Shown one piece after another: positions 50,019 to 59,726 of a DNA stretch of 64,000 nt (position 1 is its first letter; each line of letters starts with the position of its first letter). A program made the translations under genes and the position numbers. The notes beneath the pieces are model-generated. The model ran no database searches. It was not told where the DNA came from and saw nothing but the letters and a program-made list of their open reading frames with translations. Source of the stretch: Candidatus Vesicomyosocius sp. SY067_SCS001 (GTDB lineage Bacteria > Pseudomonadota > Gammaproteobacteria > PS1 > Pseudothioglobaceae); NCBI RefSeq assembly GCF_014706615.1, contig NZ_CP054877.1, positions 496,001-560,000 of the forward strand. The letters run 5' to 3'.

Positions 50019-51260
50019 ATGCAAAACAAATTAATTTATTTAATAATATCTTTTTTAGGATTACAAGTACAAGCAGATTTACAATCTTTCGTAAATTCAA
50101 AAACTAATATCATAATTCCTTCTACTAAAATCGACAATATTTCATATTCTAACATTGATAACTTATCTTCAAAAGAATGTAGTGTATGTCATTATAATAT
50201 TTATAAACAATGGACAAATTCAATGCATGCTAAAAGCACAGCATTAAAAGACCCTATTCATGGTCTTTTTTATGGCATGGTTGTAGGCAGTCCTAAAGTT
50301 GAGGGTATTAAAACAGGAAATGATAAAGATAAATATCCAGTTTGTTTAGAATGTCACTCTCCTGCAGCAGCAAAAGAAAAAAAAACAAAACTTAATGCTA
50401 AAAACTCCTTCTCTGAAGGAGTTAATTGTATCGCTTGTCATTCTTTAACTAAATACAAAAGAATAAAGAATCAAAATGATAGGGTAAAATTAGGCATAAA
50501 AGCTTATAAATACTCATCCCATCAAATACAAGGTCCTAATGGTACTAATAAAAAACATAAAAGATTTGGTGAAGGTGGAGTTGCAAATAATCCAGGCTTA
50601 TTTAAAACCTCTAAGGCATGTCTAGGTTGTCATAATCAACGTAACAATTCTAAAAAAGTACCACTCTGTCAAACTGGTGGAGAAATTATATCTGCAGGGG
50701 GTTCTACTACTTGTCAGTCTTGTCATATGCCAGTAATTGAAGGTATTAGCAATCATACAATGATAGGTGGACATTCTGTTGAAATGGTAAGTAAAGGCCT
50801 GGTTATGACAATTAATGCTAAAGAGGCCTCTAATATGTTGTATATTAGTGTAAATGCAACTAACTTATTACCTCATAACTTCCCAACAGGCGCACCATTT
50901 AGAAATTTTTATATTACTGTTACTGCTCAAGATTACAATGACAACATCTTGTGGCAAAGTTCAAAGACTCATCCTATGATAGATGATAAAAAAGCTATGT
51001 TTATGTATATAATTGGTAATGATAACAACAAAACAACATCACCATCTAAAGCAACCAAAATTTTAGGAGATACTCGTTTAAAACCAAATGAAACTCGCAT
51101 ATTAAATTATAAAATTCCATCAAATGATGTTTCTATAGTTACGGCAAAAGCTTATTATGATTTGCTACTAGTACCAATGAAAAATAAATTTAGCTCAAAA
51201 TTACCTAAACATTTGTTAGACTCTAAAGAAATAGCAAAAGCTATCATAATTATTAGATAA
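50019..51260 (+). CDS. Exported five-haem cytochrome c (cytochrome c554-like)
   Basis: The 413-residue protein has a signal peptide (QNKLIYLIISFLGLQVQAD) and five CxxCH haem-binding motifs: CSVCH, CLECH, CIACH, CLGCH and CQSCH, all within about residues 58-240. The spacing resembles cytochrome c554-like multihaem proteins. The C-terminal 150 residues have no cysteines and look like a beta-rich domain. AGAGGA precedes the ATG. It should carry electrons in the periplasm; the donor, acceptor and reaction cannot be told from sequence. It stands alone between the groEL hairpin and parE. Confidence 0.85.
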   Translation: MQNKLIYLIISFLGLQVQADLQSFVNSKTNIIIPSTKIDNISYSNIDNLSSKECSVCHYNIYKQWTNSMHAKSTALKDPIHGLFYGMVVGSPKVEGIKTGNDKDKYPVCLECHSPAAAKEKKTKLNAKNSFSEGVNCIACHSLTKYKRIKNQNDRVKLGIKAYKYSSHQIQGPNGTNKKHKRFGEGGVANNPGLFKTSKACLGCHNQRNNSKKVPLCQTGGEIISAGGSTTCQSCHMPVIEGISNHTMIGGHSVEMVSKGLVMTINAKEASNMLYISVNATNLLPHNFPTGAPFRNFYITVTAQDYNDNILWQSSKTHPMIDDKKAMFMYIIGNDNNKTTSPSKATKILGDTRLKPNETRILNYKIPSNDVSIVTAKAYYDLLLVPMKNKFSSKLPKHLLDSKEIAKAIIIIR

Positions 51261-51340
51261 TTTTTATTAAAAAATAAAAAATCATAATTTTTTAGAGGAT
51301 TTTTTGGTATGATACTTGACAAATTCTCATATTCAAACAT

Positions 51341-53224
51341 ATGAATAGTTACGACTCTTCCTCTATTGAAGTTTTAACAGGTCTTGAACCAGTACGTAAA
51401 CATCCAGGCATGTACACCGAAACTGAATGTCCAAACCACCTTGCTCAAGAGGTTATTGATAATAGTATTGATGAGGCAATTGCTGGGTATGCTTCAAAAA
51501 TTAACGTTGTTTTATATAAAAATAATTCATTATCTGTTGAGGATAATGGTCGAGGTATACCTGTAGATATTCACCCTAAAGAAGGTAAATCAGGTGTTGA
51601 GGTAATCTTAACAAAACTTTATGCAGGTGGGAAATTTTCAAATGACTTATACCAATTTTCAGGAGGATTACACGGCGTTGGTATTTCAGTGGTTAACGCC
51701 CTATCTACTTTAGTAGAGGTTTGGATTAAAAGAGACGCTAAAGAACATCACATAACTTTTTCAAATGGTTCTAAAAAAACAGAACTTAAAGTAACTCGTA
51801 AGGTCAATAAGCATAACACAGGCACTATCATTAAATTTACACCTGATGCGCGATTTTTTGACAATATTAAATTCTCCGCAACTAAACTACATAATAATCT
51901 ACGTTCTAAAGCAGTTTTATGCCCAGATTTAGAGATTAATTTTTATAATGAAATAAACAAAAAAACAAATAAATGGATTTATAAGAAAGGCTTAAAAGAT
52001 TATCTATCCAGGTCTTTAGATGGCTTAGATTATCTACCAACAAATCCTTTTGTTGTTAATTATAAAACTAATGAACAACAACTTAATTGTTCAATTGCAT
52101 GGACACAGTATAACACTAATATTATAGCTGAAAGCTACGTTAATCTTATCCCAACAATTAGTGGAGGTACACATGTTACTGGATTAAGATCAGGACTTAC
52201 CGAAGCTTTAAAAGAATTTTGCGAATTTAGAAATTTAATACCAAAAAATATTAAACTCACTCCTGATGATGTTTGGCAAAAAATTTCTTATGTGTTATCC
52301 GTTAAGATAATGGATCCACAATTTTCTGGACAAACTAAAAAAAGACTCGCTTCTAGAGAATGTATTAGTTTTGTTGCAAATATAGTTAAAGACTCTTTTA
52401 GTATTTGGTTAAATCAACACACTAGTATTGCAAAAGAAATCGCTCAACTAGCTATTATCAATGCGCAAATAAAACTTAAAACTAACAAAAAAGTTATTCG
52501 TAAAAAAATAGTTAGTGGTCCTACCCTGCCTGGAAAATTATCAGACTGTATCAGCACTGACCTCAATCAAACAGAGATATTTCTAGTTGAAGGTGATTCT
52601 GCAGGTGGTTCTGCTAAGCAAGCAAGAAATAAAGAATACCAAGCTATTTTACCCTTGCGCGGTAAAATTTTAAATACTTGGGAAATTGATTCTGAACAAG
52701 TACTCGCTAGTAAAGAGATCCATGACATTAGCATTGCAATTGGTCTTGAACCTAATAGTGAAAATTTATCTAATTTAAGATATGGTAAAATTTGTATTCT
52801 TGCCGATGCAGATTCAGATGGTGCACATATCGCTACATTAATTTGTACTTTATTTGTAAAACATTTTCCAAAACTTGTTCAAGATGGTCATATTTTTGTT
52901 GCAATGCCCCCCTTATATCGTATAAATGCAGGAAAAAAAGTTTACTACGCCCTTAATAATAATGAACGAGACACCATTATTAGGAAGGTAGAAAACGAAA
53001 ATAAACGTGTTAAAATTCAAATTCAACGGTTTAAGGGTTTGGGTGAAATGAATCCTTCTCAACTAAGAGAAACTACTATGCTGTCCCATACTAGACATTT
53101 AATCCAACTTACATCAAATAACCCGTTACAAGTTTTTAAAACTATGGATATGTTGTTAAGTAAAAAACGCGCAGCTGATCGAAAAAAGTGGTTGGAAGAA
53201 AATGGGAATTTAGCTAATGCTTAA
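51341..53224 (+). CDS. parE: DNA topoisomerase IV subunit B
   Basis: ParE is the ATPase subunit of topoisomerase IV, which decatenates daughter chromosomes. The GHKL ATPase motifs are EVIDNSIDEA, VEDNGRGIPVDIHPKEGKSG and FSGGLHGVGISVVNAL. The Toprim domain shows FLVEGDSAGGSAKQARNKEY and ILADADSDGAHI. GMYTETECPNHLAQEV, without the GyrB GMYIGD form, and the 627-residue length mark ParE. It overlaps queC by 8 bases. Confidence 0.93.
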   Translation: MNSYDSSSIEVLTGLEPVRKHPGMYTETECPNHLAQEVIDNSIDEAIAGYASKINVVLYKNNSLSVEDNGRGIPVDIHPKEGKSGVEVILTKLYAGGKFSNDLYQFSGGLHGVGISVVNALSTLVEVWIKRDAKEHHITFSNGSKKTELKVTRKVNKHNTGTIIKFTPDARFFDNIKFSATKLHNNLRSKAVLCPDLEINFYNEINKKTNKWIYKKGLKDYLSRSLDGLDYLPTNPFVVNYKTNEQQLNCSIAWTQYNTNIIAESYVNLIPTISGGTHVTGLRSGLTEALKEFCEFRNLIPKNIKLTPDDVWQKISYVLSVKIMDPQFSGQTKKRLASRECISFVANIVKDSFSIWLNQHTSIAKEIAQLAIINAQIKLKTNKKVIRKKIVSGPTLPGKLSDCISTDLNQTEIFLVEGDSAGGSAKQARNKEYQAILPLRGKILNTWEIDSEQVLASKEIHDISIAIGLEPNSENLSNLRYGKICILADADSDGAHIATLICTLFVKHFPKLVQDGHIFVAMPPLYRINAGKKVYYALNNNERDTIIRKVENENKRVKIQIQRFKGLGEMNPSQLRETTMLSHTRHLIQLTSNNPLQVFKTMDMLLSKKRAADRKKWLEENGNLANA

Positions 53225-53909
53225 TACTAAACATAAAATCAAAGCAATTATTCTTTTATCTGGTGGATTAGATTCCACTACTACTTTAGCCATTGCTAAA
53301 TCAAAAAAATTTAAATGCTATAGTCTAAGTTTTGATTATGGTCAAAAACAAAAATCAGAGTTACAATCAGCTAAAAAAATCGCTAAAATATTTATAACTT
53401 CTGAACACAAAGTGGTAAAAATATCATTATCTGGTATTAGTAAATCTGCTCTAACTAATGATAATATTGATGTACCAAGATTCTCTCAAAACAATAAAAT
53501 CCCAATTACTTATGTACCTGCCCGCAATACTATTTTTTTATCTTATGCACTAGCATGGTCAGAAGTATTAAATTGTCAACATATATTTATTGGTGTTAAT
53601 GAACTAGATTACTCAGGTTATCCTGATTGTAGAGAATCTTATATTAAGGCATTCGAAATAATGGCTAATCTTGCTACCAAACAAGGTATTGAAGGACAAA
53701 AATTAACCATTCATGCCCCACTAATTCATTTAAACAAAGCACAAATTATAAAAAAAGGACTTTCCTTAGGTGTTGATTATACACTTACAACAACGTGTTA
53801 TCAAGCAGATAAAAATGGAAAAGCCTGTGGTATTTGTGATGCTTGTGAATATAGAAGATTAGGCTTTAAAGAGGCAAGAGTGCCAGATCAAACTAGATAT
53901 CAAATTTAG
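53217..53909 (+). CDS. queC: 7-cyano-7-deazaguanine synthase
   Basis: QueC makes preQ0, the precursor of tRNA queuosine. The ATP pyrophosphatase loop is LLSGGLDSTTTLAIA, then SFDYGQKQKSEL, NELDYSGYPDCRESY and the zinc-binding cysteine cluster CYQADKNGKACGICDACEYR. Length is 230 residues. It starts inside the parE 3' end. Confidence 0.95.
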   Translation: MLNTKHKIKAIILLSGGLDSTTTLAIAKSKKFKCYSLSFDYGQKQKSELQSAKKIAKIFITSEHKVVKISLSGISKSALTNDNIDVPRFSQNNKIPITYVPARNTIFLSYALAWSEVLNCQHIFIGVNELDYSGYPDCRESYIKAFEIMANLATKQGIEGQKLTIHAPLIHLNKAQIIKKGLSLGVDYTLTTTCYQADKNGKACGICDACEYRRLGFKEARVPDQTRYQI

Positions 53910-54017
53910 CATTATTTGTATAGAACATTCTAATGAAAAATTTTGTAATTTAGTCTTGTATACTTCTTTTTTGACGATAAAATAATAATTTTTTGTAAAT
54001 AGTTAAGGAAATGACAA

Positions 54018-54242
54018 ATGAGTATTGAACAAAGAGTAAAAAAAGTTGTAGCTGAACAATTGGATGTAAGCGGGGATGTTGATAACAATGCCTCTTTTGT
54101 TGATGATTTAGGCGCAGATTCTTTAGATACTGTTGAATTAGTCATGTCTCTTGAAGATGAATTCGAATGTGAAATTCCTGATGATCAAGCAGAAAATATT
54201 ACTAATGTTCAACAAGCAATTGATTACGTTAGTAATTTATAA
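54018..54242 (+). CDS. acpP: Acyl carrier protein
   Basis: AcpP carries growing acyl chains on phosphopantetheine attached to the serine in [19 protein letters not shown]. The 74-residue, very acidic protein is a little shorter than the E. coli form. AAGGAAA precedes the ATG. It serves FabF next door, FabZ, LpxA, LpxD and LipB, all in this window. A hairpin terminator separates it from fabF, as expected for a highly expressed small gene. Confidence 0.97.
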   Translation: MSIEQRVKKVVAEQLDVSGDVDNNASFVDDLGADSLDTVELVMSLEDEFECEIPDDQAENITNVQQAIDYVSNL

Positions 54243-54263
54243 TTCTATTTATCAAACTTAACA

Positions 54264-54300
54264 AGTAAGGCGCTTATTTCTTTGAAATAAGCGCCTTACT
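54264..54300 (+). terminator. 16-bp hairpin terminator between acpP and fabF
   Basis: Bases 54264-54279 pair perfectly with 54285-54300 around a 5-base loop (CTTTG); the GC core is AAGGCGC/GCGCCTT. ATATTTT follows. It would end most acpP transcripts and let only part continue into fabF, 21 bases further on. Confidence 0.8.
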
Positions 54301-54321
54301 ATATTTTCCAACAAAAATAAT

Positions 54322-55563
54322 ATGAGTAAAAGAAGAGTTGTTATTACAGGTATGGGTATAATTTGTCCAGTTGGTTTAAGTGTTAGTGAATCTTGGGATA
54401 ATATCCTCAAAGGCTACTCTGGTATTGCTTCGCTTACTAACATTAGTACCAAAGGTCAATCAGTTACTTTTGGTGGCTCAGTTAAAAATTTTAAAGTCAC
54501 TGACTATCTAAGACCTAAAGATGCTAAAAAAATGGACACCTTTATTCACTATGGCATGGCTGCTAGCATTCAAGCTATTGAAGACAGTGGTATTGAAGTT
54601 ACTGAGAAAAATGCTTGTCGTATTGGTGTTGCTATTGGAGCTGGTATTGGTGGGCTCGGCACAATTGAAAAAACCGCAGATTTATTTAGAGAAAAAGGTG
54701 CAGGACGTATTTCACCTTTTTTTGTTCCTTCTTCGATTATTAATATGATTTCTGGTAATCTATCTATTAAATATGGCTTAAAAGGACCTAATTTTGCCAT
54801 TACTACTGCTTGCACTACAGGTACTCATAATATTGGTAATGCTTCTCGTTTAATTGAATATAATGATGCTGATGTGATGATTGCTGGTGGTGCTGAAATG
54901 TCAACTACCAATTGTGGGTTGGGGGGGTTTGCTGCAGCACGTGCATTATCTACTCGCAATGATGATCCAATAAGTGCTTCACGACCATGGGATAAAGACA
55001 GAGATGGTTTTGTACTTGGTGATGGTGCAGGTGTTATAGTATTGGAAGAGTTTGAACACGCGAAGGCTCGTGGAGCAAAAATCTATGCACAAGTATCGGG
55101 TTATGGTATGAGTGGAGATGCTTATCATATAACACTACCTTCAAAAGGTGGAGAAGGTGCGGCTAGATGTATGCAAAATGCTATGAAAAACTCAGGTATT
55201 AATATTGATGAAATTAATTATATTAACGCACATGGAACTTCCACATTAGTGGGTGATCAAGCAGAAACAGATGCTGTTAAATTAGCCTTTAGAGAGCAAC
55301 ACGCTTATAATATTGTAATAAGCTCAACCAAATCAATGACTGGACACTTATTAGGTGCTTCTGGGGGTATTGAAGCTATCTTTACCACACTCGCAATTCA
55401 AGACCAAGTGGTACCACCAACCATTAACATTATTAATCAAGATCCAAATTGTGATTTAGATTATTGCGCTAACGAAGCAAGAGAAATGACAATTAACCAT
55501 GCTATTTCTAATTCATTCGGATTTGGAGGTACTAATGGTTCAATTGTATTGAGCAGAATTTAA
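54322..55563 (+). CDS. fabF: 3-oxoacyl-ACP synthase II
   Basis: FabF elongates acyl-ACP with malonyl-ACP. The thiolase-fold active site is complete: catalytic cysteine in ITTACTTGTHNIGNA, histidines in INAHGTSTLVGDQAETDA and KSMTGHLLGASGGIEA, and the C-terminal NSFGFGGTNGS. The 413 residues are typical. Confidence 0.97.
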   Translation: MSKRRVVITGMGIICPVGLSVSESWDNILKGYSGIASLTNISTKGQSVTFGGSVKNFKVTDYLRPKDAKKMDTFIHYGMAASIQAIEDSGIEVTEKNACRIGVAIGAGIGGLGTIEKTADLFREKGAGRISPFFVPSSIINMISGNLSIKYGLKGPNFAITTACTTGTHNIGNASRLIEYNDADVMIAGGAEMSTTNCGLGGFAAARALSTRNDDPISASRPWDKDRDGFVLGDGAGVIVLEEFEHAKARGAKIYAQVSGYGMSGDAYHITLPSKGGEGAARCMQNAMKNSGINIDEINYINAHGTSTLVGDQAETDAVKLAFREQHAYNIVISSTKSMTGHLLGASGGIEAIFTTLAIQDQVVPPTINIINQDPNCDLDYCANEAREMTINHAISNSFGFGGTNGSIVLSRI

Positions 55564-55579
55564 TACCTTTTATAATTGA

Positions 55580-55792
55580 TTATTTTATGGTTGAATCAAC
55601 AACTTTAATTTTATTAGCATCAGCTATTAACTCCTCAACAAACTCATAAATTGCAATTGCACCATTCTGTACACTACTAAGTGCAACCCTTTTATTCATA
55701 ACTAAAGACCAGCTTTCCTCAGTTGCAACAAACTTTACAGCCCCGCCAATCAATGCCAAAATAATAATAATACTGAGAATAAATTTAATCAT
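55580..55792 (-). CDS. Small membrane-anchored protein of unknown function
   Basis: A 70-residue protein with one N-terminal membrane helix or uncleaved signal (IKFILSIIIILALIGGAVKF), then a short soluble tail (ESWSLVMNKRVALSSVQNGA ... YEFVEELIADANKIKV). I do not recognise a family. ATG at 55792 is supported by AAGGAG a few bases upstream; an earlier in-frame start at 55822 lies in prlC. It overlaps the prlC 3' end by 8 bases, so it is coupled to that peptidase and probably sits in the inner membrane. Confidence 0.65.
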   Translation of the reverse strand: MIKFILSIIIILALIGGAVKFVATEESWSLVMNKRVALSSVQNGAIAIYEFVEELIADANKIKVVDSTIK

Positions 55793-57719
55793 GTTTCTCC
55801 TTAGTTGTATGAATAATACCATTTGCTTTTAATAGGGCATTAATTAAGGGTTTTTCACCCCTGAACTTTATATATTGTTGCATAAAATCTAGGCTACCTC
55901 CTATCTGTAAAATATTATACAAGAAATCTTTAGAAGCATCAGAGCCAATACCACCTTTCTTTTGCACATAATAATAAGCATCAGCCGCCAAAACTTCTGC
56001 CCATTTATAACTAAAATATCCTGCTGCATAGCCACCATTGAAAATATGTTCAAAAGTATTTAAAAAACGATTTTCATTTATCATTGACATTAGAGATGTT
56101 TTTCTTTGAACTTGTTTTAATATAGTGTAACTATCTCTAGTAGATATGTGTGTTTTAAGATCCCACAATGCAAACTCACACTGTCGTAACATATTCAATG
56201 CTGAATTAAAGTTTTTAGAAGCAATAAGTTTGTTATACAATTCATCAGGTAAAGACTTTCTAGTTTTATAATGACTTGATATAAGAGAAATCACTTGTTT
56301 TTCAAATACATAAAACTCCATATACTGACTAGGTAGTTCAATTCCATCCCACGGTACACCAGATATCCCACTAGCACAAGGGTACTTAACTTTTGTTAAC
56401 AGATGATGTAACACATGTCCAAATTCATGGAATAGAGTAATAATTTCATCAAATTCAAATAAAACTGGCTTATCTTTAATAGGAGAGGTAAAGTTACAAA
56501 CCACAAAAGCAACTGGTTTTTGATTATTAATCAAAGGCTGATAATCTGCCATCCACGCACCAGAACGCTTGTTTTCTCTAGCATATAAATCAAGATAAAT
56601 TCTACCAATAATCCCACTTTTATTGTTAACATCTAAAACTTTAACATCAGCATGGTAGCTATTTTGTTGTATTTGCTTAATTTTAATTTGATACAAATTT
56701 TCAATAGTTAAAAATAATCCTTTTAATACGCTATTCTCTGGAAAGTATGGTATTAAATCAGATTTGTTGAATCCAAATTTTTGTTCTTTAAGTTTTTCAC
56801 TATAAAATTTTAAATCCCAAGGCTTTAAATCAATACCTGAAAAAACCTTTAATTCTTTCAATTCTAATTGTGCTTGAGATTTAGAATATTCTACCAAGTC
56901 AGATAAAAACTGAACTACTTCATCGACAGTGTTAACCATTTTAGATGTAATCGATAATTGTGCATAATGCTCAAACCCTAAAATATTAGCCATTTCAGAA
57001 CGTAATAATAAAATCTCATCCATAATTGGCTTGTTATTATAATTAGTTGCAGTAATACCCAAATTTGATGCCCTTGATATGTAGGCTATATAGACCTCTT
57101 TTCTTAAGCTTCTATTATCTAAATAAGTCATAACATCCATATAAACAGGAGTTTGTAGGCTTAACTCATAACCCTTATCTATTTTAATTTTTGCCAGTTC
57201 ATTATCACTATAACCTTTTAACTCATGTTTACCAACAATTTTTTTCCACTCATTGGTAGACTTTAAAATATTTTTAGAAAATTCATTACTAAGCAAGCTA
57301 AGTTTTTCTTTGATAACTTTAAACCTATCTGCATTTTTACCTTCTAACTCAACACCTGAAAGTTCAAAACCTTTTATGACATTTTTAATAATATGTTGCT
57401 GTTGTTTGTTAAGATTTACTCCTCTAAGTGATTTGTAAGCTTGATATAAATCTTTGTTAGTAGACACATCAGAATAAAAATTAGTGATAATTGGTAGTGT
57501 TTCTTCATATTCTTGATTAAATTCATCACTAAACATCACTGCATTTAAATGCGAATTAACACTGGTGTGCTTTTCCAGTTCAAATTTTATTTGGTCAATA
57601 GGCATAACCACACTCTCCCAATTGGTACCAAAGCTTGCTTTTTTTACTACCTTAAGCCCATTTCTAGTTAGTCTTTCAATAGTTTTAACAATATTTTTAG
57701 GTTGAAAATTTGGTTTCAT
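55785..57719 (-). CDS. prlC: Oligopeptidase A
   Basis: PrlC is a cytoplasmic M3-family zinc peptidase that degrades signal peptides and other oligopeptides. The zinc motif LFHEFGHVLHHLL lies near residue 425, and SGISGVPWDGIELPSQYMEF and NGGYAAGYFSYKWAEVLAAD follow. The 644 residues are slightly short against 680 in E. coli. The tRNA-Ser gene lies just upstream on the same strand. Confidence 0.92.
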   Translation of the reverse strand: MKPNFQPKNIVKTIERLTRNGLKVVKKASFGTNWESVVMPIDQIKFELEKHTSVNSHLNAVMFSDEFNQEYEETLPIITNFYSDVSTNKDLYQAYKSLRGVNLNKQQQHIIKNVIKGFELSGVELEGKNADRFKVIKEKLSLLSNEFSKNILKSTNEWKKIVGKHELKGYSDNELAKIKIDKGYELSLQTPVYMDVMTYLDNRSLRKEVYIAYISRASNLGITATNYNNKPIMDEILLLRSEMANILGFEHYAQLSITSKMVNTVDEVVQFLSDLVEYSKSQAQLELKELKVFSGIDLKPWDLKFYSEKLKEQKFGFNKSDLIPYFPENSVLKGLFLTIENLYQIKIKQIQQNSYHADVKVLDVNNKSGIIGRIYLDLYARENKRSGAWMADYQPLINNQKPVAFVVCNFTSPIKDKPVLFEFDEIITLFHEFGHVLHHLLTKVKYPCASGISGVPWDGIELPSQYMEFYVFEKQVISLISSHYKTRKSLPDELYNKLIASKNFNSALNMLRQCEFALWDLKTHISTRDSYTILKQVQRKTSLMSMINENRFLNTFEHIFNGGYAAGYFSYKWAEVLAADAYYYVQKKGGIGSDASKDFLYNILQIGGSLDFMQQYIKFRGEKPLINALLKANGIIHTTKEKHD

Positions 57720-57731
57720 AGTATACTAATG

Positions 57732-57820
57732 TGGTGGAAGGAGTGGGATTCGAACCCACGATACCAAAAGGTACAACATGCTTTCCAAGCATGCTCATTC
57801 ATCCTCTCTGACATCCTTCC
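57732..57820 (-). tRNA. serT(GGA): tRNA-Ser (anticodon GGA), CCA end encoded
   Basis: On the minus strand a complete type II tRNA runs from 57820 to 57735, with CCA encoded at 57734-57732. The acceptor stem is GGAAGGA/TCCTTCC. The anticodon stem CATGC/GCATG encloses TTGGAAA (anticodon GGA). A long variable arm (TACC-TTTT-GGTA) is typical of serine tRNA. The T arm is GTGGG-TTCGAAT-CCCAC. It decodes UCC and UCU. Confidence 0.95.
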
Positions 57821-58007
57821 AAAATTATATTAATCAATAATTTATACAAATATATTTCGCATTTCTTCTTTTCTAAAATCTAGTATTAGATGCAATAATT
57901 TATAAGCACCTACTACATTTTTAACTTTAATAATTTTAGTAATTCGTAAGTCAATCTAAATCATATAAATATTCTTAAGTTTATTCTGTATAACAACTTG
58001 TATATCT

Positions 58008-59645
58008 TTATTTTGAAGCTTCAATAATTTGCTCAATTTGAGCATCGTCAATACGTAACATTAGTGGTTTAAATGTATTAATTTGATGCTTGATCAAAGG
58101 GTGTTTTAAATCCTTCCAATGAAGTTCATCTATGTTTAAAAATTCTTCAACCTGTTTTGCCATAATAGGTAATACTGGCTTAAGATAAGTCATCAATACT
58201 CTAAACAAATTAATAGCTAGCGAAGTCACGTCATGAGCTTGTGTTTGTTTATTTTGTTTTTTTATTAACTGCCATGGCTTATGCTTATCGATATATTGAT
58301 TGGCTTTATTGGCTAAATTTATAATAATACGCATAGCTTGGTTATAATTACGTGCTTCATAATGTTTAGCAATGACATCCCCACAATCAAAAAATTCTTG
58401 ATAAAATTTAGATTCAGTAGTATAGGAAGATAATTTTTTGTTGAATTTATTAACAATAAATCCGGCACTACGTGAGGCAATATTAATTACTTTACCAACT
58501 AAATCTGAATTAATACGCTGCTTAAAATCGATCAAATTTAGATCTATATCATCAATTTTAGAAGATAGCTTACAGGCATAATAATAACGCAAATATTCAG
58601 GATTTAAATAATTAAGATAAGTTCTAGCCTGAATAAAAGTACCACGAGATTTACTCATTTTTTGACCATTTATGGTCAAAAACCCATGCGCAAAGATTGC
58701 ACTTGGTGTACGATAATTAGAACCAATCAACATGGCTGGCCAAAAAAGCGCATGAAAATAAATAATGTCTTTTCCAATAAAATGATAAAGTTCTGTATTT
58801 GAATTTTTGTTGAAGTACTCATTAAAATCAATATTTTGTTTATCACATAACTTTTTAAAACTTGCCATATAACCAATTGGCGCATCTAACCAAACATAAA
58901 AATATTTATCTTCTACCGTAGGAATCTGAAAACCAAAATACGGCGCATCACGAGAAATGTCCCATTGTTGTAAACCTTCTTCAAACCATTCAGATAATTT
59001 ATTGCTAATTGCATCTTGCAAATGTCCTGCTTTAGTCCATTCTTTAAGTTGTACTTCAAATTGAGGTAAGTCAAAGAAATAATGTTCTGAATCTTTTGTA
59101 ATTGGGGTTGCACCTGAAATAACAGATTTAGCATTTTTCAGTTCTATTGACGAATAAGTTGCGCCACAAACTTCACAATTATCACCATATTGCTCATTAG
59201 AACCACATTTAGGACAATCGCCTTTAATAAAACGATCAGGCAAAAACATTTGTTTTAAAGGGTCAAAAGCTTGTGAAATTATACGAGTCTTAATAAATCC
59301 AGCAACATTTAGCTTGTTATAAATATTAGTAGAAATATCTTTATTTTCCTGACTATGAGTTGAGTGATATTGACTAAAATCAATTGAAAATGATTGAAAA
59401 TCTATCTGATGTTTATTACTCATATTTTTAATTAATACCTCAGGAGTAATATCAAGCTCATCTGCCTTAAGCATAATAGCTGTACCATGCGCATCATCTG
59501 CACAAACATAATAACATTCGTTACCCATCATTTTCTGGAAACGTACCCAAATATCAGTTTGAATATATTCTAGTAAATGTCCTAGATGAATTTCACCATT
59601 AGCATAAGGCAGTGCTGAAGTAACTAGAATTTTTCGCGATGTCAT
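58008..59645 (-). CDS. metG: Methionyl-tRNA synthetase (short form)
   Basis: MetG charges tRNA-Met. The class I signatures are [17 protein letters not shown] (HIGH-like) and [12 protein letters not shown] (KMSKS); a zinc knuckle [18 protein letters not shown] lies near residue 145. The 545-residue protein ends after the helical anticodon domain. It lacks the C-terminal tRNA-binding/dimerisation domain of the 677-residue E. coli enzyme, which is dispensable for activity. It is divergent from mrp, the gammaproteobacterial arrangement. Confidence 0.95.
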   Translation of the reverse strand: MTSRKILVTSALPYANGEIHLGHLLEYIQTDIWVRFQKMMGNECYYVCADDAHGTAIMLKADELDITPEVLIKNMSNKHQIDFQSFSIDFSQYHSTHSQENKDISTNIYNKLNVAGFIKTRIISQAFDPLKQMFLPDRFIKGDCPKCGSNEQYGDNCEVCGATYSSIELKNAKSVISGATPITKDSEHYFFDLPQFEVQLKEWTKAGHLQDAISNKLSEWFEEGLQQWDISRDAPYFGFQIPTVEDKYFYVWLDAPIGYMASFKKLCDKQNIDFNEYFNKNSNTELYHFIGKDIIYFHALFWPAMLIGSNYRTPSAIFAHGFLTINGQKMSKSRGTFIQARTYLNYLNPEYLRYYYACKLSSKIDDIDLNLIDFKQRINSDLVGKVINIASRSAGFIVNKFNKKLSSYTTESKFYQEFFDCGDVIAKHYEARNYNQAMRIIINLANKANQYIDKHKPWQLIKKQNKQTQAHDVTSLAINLFRVLMTYLKPVLPIMAKQVEEFLNIDELHWKDLKHPLIKHQINTFKPLMLRIDDAQIEQIIEASK

Positions 59646-59726
59646 AATAGGCTTATTAATATCAGGTGTGGCTTATGTCATTATACGATAAAATATCGTT
59701 ATTTTACTTAATTGAATACAATAAAA

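Noticed and set aside
53930-54017. Promoter for acpP (TTGACG at about 53972 with a distant AT-rich -10)
   Set aside because: In such AT-rich sequence -10-like hexamers occur everywhere; no pair stands out.
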